DNA of 64,000 nt from positions 368,305 through 432,304 of the forward strand of contig WELA01013853.1 in NCBI GenBank assembly GCA_009602735.1. The letters run 5' to 3'. Origin of the DNA: Mesotaenium endlicherianum (taxonomy: Eukaryota; Streptophyta; Zygnematophyceae; Zygnematales; Mesotaeniaceae). Below, piece after piece: positions 56,446 to 64,000 of the stretch (position 1 is the stretch's first letter; each line of letters begins with the position of its first letter). A program made the position numbers and the translations under genes. The notes under the pieces were generated by a model. The model worked only from the letters and a program-made list of their open reading frames with translations, had not been told where the DNA came from and did not search any database.

Positions 56446-56870
56446 TCTACCACAAAAATTTGGTAAGCTGAGCCCAATATTGACGTACCAATAGAAGGTT
56501 TGTATACCAAAGACTTCCACGTACCGCTTGGTGCACAAATCATTATTCCACGTACCAGTATATTCTGGTGCATAAAACATAATATTATTACGTACCAGTA
56601 TATACTGGTGCACAAACCATTATTTCCCCGTACCAGTAAAATTGGGTGCACAAACCACCTCTCCGCGTACCCGTAAAATTGGGTGCACAAACCATTATTT
56701 TTACGTACCAGTACATTTTGGTGCACAAGGCATTCTTTCCGCGTACCAGTATATTTCGGTGCATGAACCGTGATTTCCGCGTACCACAAGAATCTGGTAC
56801 TCCGAACCGCATATCGACGTACCAGTATATTTTGGTGCACAAGGTATTCTTTCCGCGTACCAGAACGAGA
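56446..56870 (+). repeat. 38-bp tandem repeat array, left part (about 11-12 units)
   Basis: CGTACC cores at 56484, 56520, 56551, 56591, 56629, 56666, 56704, 56742, 56780, 56818 and 56856. The last seven are 37-38 bp apart. A typical unit is CGTACCAGTATATTTTGGTG followed by CACAAACCATTATTTC-like sequence. Units contain an imperfect dyad ACCAG...CTGGT. A 38-bp period is not a multiple of 3, so it is not coding. Confidence 0.9.
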
Positions 56871-59596
56871 ACGAGGCCTGTTTTGTGTTGGTCAGTAGGC
56901 GCCCCTCACGTAACTCTTGTGAGGGGGGAATAAGTAAGGGACCCTCATGCTCGTGTGCGCGAGGGCCTGTACGCGTTCGACATCGGAGCTTTACGACGCG
57001 AAAGCGTTCGCCGTGAACACTTTTCTAGTGCGGCCCCGGTGCGGCCCGCCCTTTCGCGACCGCCGGCGCACTATATATGTGTATCGGGTGTCGTCGAAGT
57101 CGTCATTCGACTGACACTCTTTTGCTTTTGTGTTTGTGCAGCGGCGACTGCCGGGCCATGGCCGCTGGCGGGAGGGGGGAGCGGGGGCGGACCGGTCGAG
57201 GACCGAGGTGAGTTGTGTCAAGCTTCCTTGTTTTTTTGGTTGTCGGCCATGGCGCGGGCCCCTTCTTGCTTAGCCGCGCCTCTTTGTTTTCGTGGAGGTT
57301 GATTCGTTTCGACGCCGACGGGAGCCGTCGACGATTCCGACGTGTCGTTCGCTGTCGTGGACGTTGCGGTCTGTCGTCGTCGCCGACTTGCGGTCGTCAT
57401 TTCTGCTGCTGAAAGTTTGTCGTTCGCCTCCGTGTGGTCACGGTGACGCTCGCTTTTCGGAGTTTGGCGTTATCGTTCGGGGGCGTTCGTGAGGGGAACT
57501 TGTCGGCCCCCTCACAAACGTTCCACCACGATCAAGAATGAGAACCAGAATGTAGTGTAACTTGTTGTCAGTAAGGCGCCCCTCACGTAAGTCTTGTGAG
57601 GGGGAAATCAGTAAGGGCCTTGCACGTGCGCGTCGGGCTTCCTTGTCGTTTCGGCGTGTTCGGGATCCTTCGAGAACCTTTCGTCGACGTCGATGAAGGG
57701 TTGGATTGCGTCGGGCCGGCAGTATAAGTGCTCGTTGTGAGGTCGGCAGCGTCACTTTATTTTTTTGTGTGTTTATGCAGGGACGCCTGACGAGGACTGA
57801 CAGGCCATGGCCGCTGGCGGGAGGGGAGCGGGGGGGGCGGACCGGCCGAGGTGAGTTGGGTCGACCCTCCCTCGTCTTTGCGGTTGTCGGACATGGCGGG
57901 GCCCCTCTTCTTGCTTGGCCCCGCCTTGTTTTCGTGATGGTTCATTTTGTTGGTTTTGTTGATTTTTTTCGATTGTGTTTCGACGGCGACGGTCGTCGTC
58001 GATGTCAACGACGTTTCTAGTGTTGTCGTGCAAGTTTCGATTTGTCGTCATCGTTCGAGGGCGTCCGTGAGGGGAAATTGTCGGCCCTCTCACAAAAATT
58101 GAATTCGATGCATAAAGGGCACGAAAGACAGCATGTGGTGTGTATTTGTGGTCGTCAGTAAGGCGCCCCTCACGTAACTTTTGTGAGGGGGAAATTAGTA
58201 AGGGCCTCGCACGTGCGCGCCGGGCTTCCTTGTCGTTTCGGCGTGTTCGGGATCTTTCCAGGCCCTTCTCCGACGCCGATGCATACTTCGGGCCGGCGCA
58301 GTATAAGTGCTGGTTGAGGCGTCAAAATCGTCATTTTATTTTTGGGTATGCTTGCGCAGGGGCGCCGAACGGGGACTGACGGGCCATGGCCGCTGGCGAG
58401 AGGGGAGCGGGGAGGCGCTATTTGTGGTTGTCAGTAAGGCGCCCCTCACGTAACCTTCGTGAGGGGGAATTCAATAAGGGCCCTCGCTCGTGCGCGTCGA
58501 GCTTCTTCGTCGTTTGGGCGTGTTCCGGTTCGTTCGGGATCGTTCCAGGCCTCGATGCATACTTCGGCTGCGTCGGGCCGACGCAGTATAAGTGCTGGTT
58601 GCGGCATCGGAGTCGTCATTTTATTTTATTGGGTGCTTGCGCAAGGGCGCCGGATGGGGACTGACAGGCCATGGCTGCTGGCGGGAGGGGAGCGGGGGGG
58701 CGCGCCGGCCGAGGTGAGCTTGTGTCGACCCTCCCTCATCTTTCTCGTGTCGGATATGGCGGGGCGTGCTCTTTTGTTGCATGGCCCCGCCTTCTTTATT
58801 TTCGTGATAATCAAATTGTTCGTTTGTTTCGACGGCGACGATCGCCGTCGACGTTGTCAACGTTTCTTGTTTGTGTCGTGCACGTTTCGATTTGTCGTCA
58901 TCGTTTGGGGGCGTTCGTGAGGGGGAACTTGTCGGCCCCCTCACAAACATTGAATCACAATCGAGTATGTCGTGTGTATTTGTGGTCGTCAGTAAGGCGC
59001 CCCTCACGTAACCTTCGTGAGGGGGAATTCAGTAAGGGCCCTTGCACGTGCGCGTCGGGCTTCATGTCGTTTTGGCGTGTTCCAGATCGTTCGGGATCGT
59101 TCCAGGCCTCAATGCATACTTCGGCTGCGCCGGGCCGGCGCAGTATAAGTGCTGGTTGCGACGTCAGAGTCGCACAGGGGCGCCGGATGGGGACTGACGC
59201 GTCATGGCTGCTGGCGGGAGGGGAGCGGGGGGGCGCGCCGGCCGAGGTGAGCTTGTGTCGACCCTCCCTCGTCTTTCTTGTGTTGGACATGGCGGGGTGT
59301 GTTGTTTTGTTGCATGGCCCCGCCTTCTTTGTTTTCGTGATAATGACATTGTTTGTTTGTTTCGACTGCGACGGTCGCCGTCGACGTCGTCGACGGTTCT
59401 TGTTTGTGTCGTGCACGTTTCGATTTGTCGTCATCGTTTGGGGGCGTCCGTGAGGTGGAACTTGTCGGCCCCCTCACAAACATTGAATCACGATCAAGTA
59501 AGGGAGAAAACGAGTATGTGCGGTAGTATATTGTCGTAGAGAGGCGCCCCTCATGTAGGGGAGCACGACTAGAAAGAGAGCACGAGGAGGTAGACA
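56871..59596 (+). repeat. Array of promoter/ATG modules (four large units plus truncated ones)
   Basis: Units start with a hairpin CCCCTCAC...GTGAGGGG at 56902, 57579, 58166, 58442, 59000 and a truncated 59547 (spacings 677, 587, 276, 558, 547). Full units end with the reverse hairpin GTGAGGGG...CCCCTCAC (for example 57489-57515). Inside each, a TATA box (57072, 57723, 58302, 58587, 59145) precedes an ATG (57158, 57807, 58386, 58671, 59204) by 84-86 bp, or 59 bp in the last. The ATG context is GCCATGG in four of five. A donor CGAG|GTGAG follows in units 1, 2, 4 and 5, and a CAG acceptor-like pyrimidine tract comes before the ATG in units 1 and 2. The short peptide starts MAAGGRG or MAAGERG. 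The block is flanked on both sides by 38-bp repeats. Confidence 0.8.
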
Positions 59597-59850
59597 AGTA
59601 TATTTTGGTGCACGAGGCATTCTTTCCGCGTACCAGTATGCGGGGCGGACGACGGACCGGCGGGCGTTATCCAATTAGGGTGTTATTGCCCGTACTGACC
59701 AGGCCCATTACTCCTGCGTACCAGTATATTCTGATTTATGAACACTTTTTCCGCGTACCAGTATACATTGGTGCACAAACTAGATTTTCGCGTACCACAA
59801 GAATCTGGTACGTCTAGTAGCCTCATCTTGACGTACCAGTATCGGTTTGT
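59597..59850 (+). repeat. 38-bp tandem repeat array, right part
   Basis: The same unit as 56446-56870 (AGTATATTTTGGTGCAC, GCATTCTTTCCGCGTACCAG, CGTACCACAAGAATCTGGTA), broken by a 60-bp GC-rich stretch at 59640-59700. This is the other side of the module block. Confidence 0.85.
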
Positions 59851-61008
59851 ATACCTGAGAATGCCATAAATCCTCCACTTTTATCCGCTAACCAAAAATT
59901 ATGTGTACCGTACAGACTTTCTTTTGTGGGACGCAGAAAACATCCCAAGCTCTATCGTACGCAAACATTGCGTTGGAGGTGTCAACGTCGGGTAAGTCTA
60001 AATTGAGTCCACTTACAAGATTCAAGTGGAACGCAAAATCCCCGTAATGTGTTTCAGCTCTATACCGTTTTGTTAAAGTTCCGCTTCAAGTACCAAGATT
60101 GATATGCAAAAAATATGGTACTTAGCGTAACAACCTATTGTTACCCAAAGAAGATCCTATTTGCAAAACTTAAGAACTTTATGACATTGCCATAACAATT
60201 CCTTCAATAGAAAGACGACACAATGGCCAAGTCTTACAGATGCAAAATGGAACCCACTTTGTTTGCATATTATAGTGTATATAGGGTTTATATATTATAT
60301 AGTGTATGCAAAGATCAACATTGTTGCATTTAGTCTTGCATGTCTTCAAAATCAGTCCACCTTCAAGCCTCATGCGAGGATGACCTTTGATTGTGCTAGC
60401 CGTCATTGAAGTGCTTATAACCTTCACCTAAAGTGTATAAGTATTAGTACTTAGGATCTACTTTGCTTTCTAAAATTTGTGAGCAAGTTATAATTTTCCT
60501 ACAACTGTTGTGATACATACGTTCTAGCTCTTCAAAGGTGTTCGCTGTACGTCCCCTCGACGTCATAATAGATTGTGGGAATATTGAGTATTTAATAGAA
60601 AATAAAAAGTGCTCACAATATATTTTCCCTCATAAAAGACGTATCGACGCTAACATCTCGCATTTTGCGGTGGTAAATTTGCTTTTCACACAAGGTTGTA
60701 GTCGCATGCATACATGCCACGTTAGTCGCTTCATATTTTTGCTTTTGTTAAGGTACAAAAGATGGCATGCATCAAGTAACAAAGCTTGAGTGATTGTATA
60801 ATGCTTTATACAAACTTTATAGGGAGACTGTACGCTGTCCTTCACTAAAGATTTATCTATGCATGCACACACTCGAATACCACCTGCAACGTTGCATGTC
60901 AGGCCTACAGATGCCACCACCTGAATGAGAAAAGAGCCCCCTGACCTGCCCCCCGGCACGCACAAAGCCATTTAAAAAGCAATTGCTATTCCACAAACAG
61001 GCCCCCAA
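59851..61008. other. No gene recognised
   Basis: Flank between the satellite and element A2. Short ORFs only, none with a recognised domain. Confidence 0.5.
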
Positions 61009-61512
61009 TGTAGTGATTTGAGTAATAATATATTACTTGGCATATATTTTAATGCTTTTGAATACATTTGGAGTAGTATTGTGTGGAGTCAAGTGTGAAT
61101 AGATACTCTAGTGACTTGGTTCATGTCCTTTGAACCTTCTAAGGCATTTTGCGAAGTTAGAGGAAGGACCTAGAAGAACTCCATGTGGCAAGAGTCAAAC
61201 GTGCCATTTTTAGGTCAAAAGGACATGTGTACATTATTCTAGAAAGAGGTGGCAAGTTTTGGGATGTGTTGGGTGCCAACACATCAACATACACCTTCCT
61301 AGAAATGACTTATGTAGCAAGTATATAAACAAGAGCTAGAACATAGAAAGACATTCCAGAATCACTCTTGTACGTGCCAAATTCTAGAAACACATTAACG
61401 TTCAAGAAGTCATCTCTCTTTCAAGAAGCTACCACTTGTGTTCAAAGATCCTTGTCTTGAATAGATAAAGTATTATATTTCACTTAGTACGTTATCCATC
61501 TTTTTCACTACA
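61009..61512 (+). repeat. 5' LTR of A2
   Basis: 504 bp with ends TGTAGTGA/TCACTACA, similar to 16478-16979 and 22326-22830. Confidence 0.88.
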
Positions 61513-61513
61513 G

Positions 61514-61525
61514 TGATATCAGAGC
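61514..61525 (+). other. Primer-binding site of A2
   Basis: TGATATCAGAGC, one mismatch to the initiator-Met complement TGGTATCAGAGC, one base after the LTR. Confidence 0.82.
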
Positions 61526-61549
61526 TAGGCACTTTGGTAGCACAAGAAC

Positions 61550-62755
61550 ATGGCCGATCCTCAAGACCAACAGCAAGCTTTCGAAGGAAACCCTTCCTCT
61601 CCAAGAGACCCTCCTCCAGCGCCGATGAGAAAGCCCACTCAAGAATATCTGCAACAACAAGAAGCACCACAAGAAGGAGCACCGTCAAATCCCATGGCAG
61701 CCGCTATAGCAAAGTTGACTCCACCACAAGGAGTTCCCGCACATGAGTGGGCAGCCTTCCTAATGACCGTCCACAACCAAGTGGGCTCGGCCACCTATGA
61801 AGCAACCGTGCAAGCGTCAAGAGAAGCTATGGCTGCCATGGTTGCCCCTATTGCAAGCAATGCTCAAAATCCAGCCCCGGCTCAAGCGCCTCCACAAGAG
61901 CTAACGAGAGCAAGGAAACTCATCAAGCCCGGCAAACCCAACACTTTCAACCCCGAAAAAGGTGCAAACCTAAATTTATGGCTCTACCAAGTGGAGACGT
62001 ACCTCGCATTCCTTGAAGTACCCGAGGAGGACTACGTTCCCTTTGCCGTTACCTTACTTAGAGGAGCAGCAACATCATGGTGGCGTAACTATCAAGCGGC
62101 TATATATCAAGCTATGGCGCACCCCATGCTCGGCCAAGAGCCCCCACCATCATATGCAAGATGGGCTGATTTTTGTGAGGCCCTCAAGAAGCAATTCATG
62201 CCCATCAATGCAGAGAAGATTGCCCGAGGAAAGCTCCACCATCTCAAGCAAACGACGTCCGTTCAAGAGTATACATCCAGATTTCACGCCCTCACTCTTG
62301 AGATCCCCAACATGTCTCTCGAGGAGAAGATTGACCGCTACATCTTTGGCCTCAAACCCAAGGTGGCAAAGGAAGTGGAGTTACGCGACTTGACGGACTT
62401 CTCAAAGATCATTGAAGTGGCCCAAAAGGTGGATACCTTGGATTTCAAGCACTCCGTGCCTCCATCTTCACGGTATCCGGCGACGCGGGTGTACGCAGCC
62501 CCTTCCACATCCAAATCTGGACCCACACCCATGGAAATCGGAGTTATTAAAAAGGACCCCGCGGCTGCCCGGAAGAATGGAAGACCCTCCAATGACACTT
62601 ATGATGCAAGAAACCAGCAAGGAGTGAAAGCAAGACTCTCCCCGGCTGAAAAAGAAGCTCTCATGACGGCTGGACTATGCTTCTATTGCAAGGAAAAGGG
62701 CCATCGTGCACTGTCATGCCCCAAAAAGTTGTCAAAAAACGGACAGCGCCGGTAG
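61550..62755 (+). CDS. A2 gag, intact 401 codons
   Basis: Gag polyprotein of a chromovirus: a Pro/Gln-rich N-terminus (about 1-125), capsid (about 126-300; LNLWLYQVETYLAFLEVPEE, GAATSWWRNYQAAIYQ, FCEALKKQFMPI, YTSRFHALTLEIPNM), and a CCHC zinc knuckle CFYCKEKGHRALSC (about 376-389) before the stop. The first ATG after the PBS (24 bp on) was chosen, and it agrees with A1. Its last codons overlap pol in the -1 frame. Probably functional as sequence, unlike the other gag copies of family A here. Confidence 0.9.
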   Translation: MADPQDQQQAFEGNPSSPRDPPPAPMRKPTQEYLQQQEAPQEGAPSNPMAAAIAKLTPPQGVPAHEWAAFLMTVHNQVGSATYEATVQASREAMAAMVAPIASNAQNPAPAQAPPQELTRARKLIKPGKPNTFNPEKGANLNLWLYQVETYLAFLEVPEEDYVPFAVTLLRGAATSWWRNYQAAIYQAMAHPMLGQEPPPSYARWADFCEALKKQFMPINAEKIARGKLHHLKQTTSVQEYTSRFHALTLEIPNMSLEEKIDRYIFGLKPKVAKEVELRDLTDFSKIIEVAQKVDTLDFKHSVPPSSRYPATRVYAAPSTSKSGPTPMEIGVIKKDPAAARKNGRPSNDTYDARNQQGVKARLSPAEKEALMTAGLCFYCKEKGHRALSCPKKLSKNGQRR

Positions 62756-62769
62756 GCCAGGAGCCTACC
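62734..62769 (+). promoter_or_regulatory. Probable -1 ribosomal frameshift site of A2
   Basis: Heptamer A AAA AAC (62734-62740) in the gag frame (tcA AAA AAC), a 10-nt spacer, then stem GGTAGGC/GCCTACC with loop CAGGA (62751-62769). The gag stop TAG is within the stem. After slipping, translation continues as RTAPVGQEP into protease. Confidence 0.8.
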
Positions 62770-64000
62770 ACCCCAAGACCCACTTCACGAGAAGACAACA
62801 AGCCAAGTGAGGTGGAGACTCCCGTTGAAGACGACGTTCCAGCCCCAATGAGTTTGAAAGGTTACCTTGGAGGAGAGAAGGTCCACATCTTGGTGGATAG
62901 CGGAGCTGAAGACAACTTCATCGCTGCAAATTTTGCCACCAAGCACGGCATTACTATGCGAACTCTTGACCACGACGAGGAGATTATGATGCCCGACGAA
63001 GTCTCATACACTTACCCTTCCAAGAAGACGTACTCCTTGTCACTCTTTATCAAGTCTTTCAAGGATAGAGTAGTATTCTCCCCCATGCAATTGGGCAAGT
63101 ACGACGTCATCCTAGGGACGCCTTGGTTGACCAAGCACAACCCCCAAGTTGATTGGAGAGACGGTACTATCAAGATCAAGAATGACATCACTTCAAGAAT
63201 CCGTATTTTGCACGCAATCCAGAATATCCAAACCAAAGACATCAAGAAGCCGGCACACGAAATACTATTGTCCGCCCTCCAACTCAAGAGACTTGTGAGG
63301 AAGGGACACGAGCTTCTTTTGGCCTTGATCACGCCAAAAGACATCAAGAAAGACATCGAGAGTCAAGAAGGCAGCCCCGTTCCCAAGGAGATTTAAGAAG
63401 TCTTGAAGGACTACAAAGAAGTATTCTCCCCGGAATTGCCCAAGGGCCTACCTCCCAAAAGCTTCGTGGACCACAAGATAGAGTTGGAGCTCGGAAGCAA
63501 GCCCATCTCTCGGCCTACGTTCAAGATGTCATACACGGAGCTAGACGAAGTCAAGAACCAAATCAAGGAGCTACTGGAGCATGGCTTCCTTCGACCTAGC
63601 AAGTCGCCATTTGGAGCCCCGGTGCTATTTGTCAAAAAGAAAGATGGTACCTTGAGGATGTGTGTGGACTATCGCGCCCTCAACAAGATCACCATCAAGA
63701 ATCGATACCCGCTGCCGCGCATGGATGAGCTCATGGACCGGCTGGTTGGAGCCAAGTACTTCACGAAGATTGACTTACGGAGCGGCTACCACCAGATTCG
63801 CATCGCAGAACCGGACATAGAGAAGACGGCATTCAGGACAAGATATGGACATTTTGAGTTCATGGTCCTGCCATTTGGACTCACCAACGCGCCAGCAACT
63901 TTCATGACTATGATGAACACCATATTTCAGCCCATGTTGGACAGATTTGTGGTGGTATTCATCGATGACATCCTTATCTANCATGACATCCTTATCTACA
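62741..64000 (+). pseudogene. A2 protease and reverse transcriptase start (one stop)
   Basis: The -1 frame after the slip site holds retropepsin VHILVDSGAEDNFIAANF and [13 protein letters not shown], then the protease-RT linker ending in TAA (63394-63396). The same frame is open again to the window end with [57 protein letters not shown] and the catalytic FIDDILIY at the edge. Only the TAA breaks it. It may be a real lesion or an allele-specific change. Confidence 0.85.

Larger units (their letters stand above)
61009..64000 (+). mobile_element. Chromovirus A2 (Ty3/gypsy), 5' part, cut by window end
   Basis: 5' LTR, PBS, intact gag, frameshift signal, protease and the RT start, colinear with A1 but much less damaged. 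The only clear lesion is a TAA at 63394-63396 in pol. The sequence ends at RT motif FIDDILIY, where an N with duplicated flanks occurs. Confidence 0.9.

Noticed and set aside
56182-56842. Minus-strand ORFs repeating short Cys/Tyr/Val-rich peptides through the 38-bp array
   Set aside because: The 38-bp period is not divisible by three, so frames rotate. No protein is likely.
56446-56870. CRISPR-like array of short regular repeats
   Set aside because: Units are contiguous tandem copies without unique spacers, in a eukaryotic genome.
58671-59453. A 260-codon plus-strand ORF in the module array
   Set aside because: It runs across two satellite units, including hairpins and TATA boxes, and its composition follows the GC-rich repeat. 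Chance open frame.

Overview
The window looks like a stretch of a large, repeat-rich nuclear genome of the green lineage. Evidence: Ty1/copia and chromodomain Ty3/gypsy LTR retrotransposons of plant type, primer-binding sites complementary to initiator-Met tRNA, and one spliced nuclear gene whose protein (DUF3754/TMEM143 family) carries plant-like signature segments. Short GT-AG introns (99-261 bp), C/G-tract-rich intergenic DNA and many nested elements would suit a streptophyte alga such as Chara, but that placement is inference. About three quarters of the window is transposable-element DNA.

Layout, left half. 1-3282: 5' LTR (2061-3282) and probable non-coding internal region of a minus-strand LTR element (family D). 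3324-15001: a minus-strand Ty1/copia element (family C), split by a solo LTR of its own family (4941-5417, TSD CCATG) and by a complete minus-strand chromovirus (B1, 6139-12052, TSD ACTTC). 15005-16477: an LTR relic of family A broken by a solo D LTR. 16478-22830: a plus-strand chromovirus of family A (A1) with decayed ORFs. 22831-26852: a truncated chromovirus B2. 28470-44327: a long minus-strand chromovirus-like element (family E) with an extra 3' ORF behind the chromodomain. E is interrupted by chromovirus B3 (34153-41063, TSD ATGGG), which itself carries a solo LTR F (37275-38215, TSD CTCGT).

Layout, right half. 44328-47100 is AT-rich with no recognised gene. 47529-51184 is the only convincing host gene: 13 exons, plus strand, 558 residues, all splice phases consistent. 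52358-52865 holds an unrecognised small gene or gene remnant on the minus strand. 54000-56400 is C-rich and microsatellite DNA. 56446-59850 is a composite satellite: a 38-bp tandem array split by a block of roughly 0.55-0.68 kb modules, most of which repeat a TATA box, an 84-86 bp spacer, a Kozak-like ATG and a splice donor. 61009-64000 is the 5' part of a second, better preserved family A element (A2), cut by the window end.

How the parts relate. The retroelements encode the usual gag, protease, reverse transcriptase, RNase H and integrase, with chromodomains in A, B and E that presumably guide integration to chromatin. Family A joins gag to pol by what looks like a -1 frameshift signal (A AAA AAC plus a hairpin), conserved in both copies. 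Family E has an accessory 3' ORF in the position of retroviral env, with a splice acceptor just before its ATG and a candidate donor near the primer-binding site. Most element ORFs are broken. Two single-N positions (11756, 63981) have duplicated flanks and look like assembly joins.
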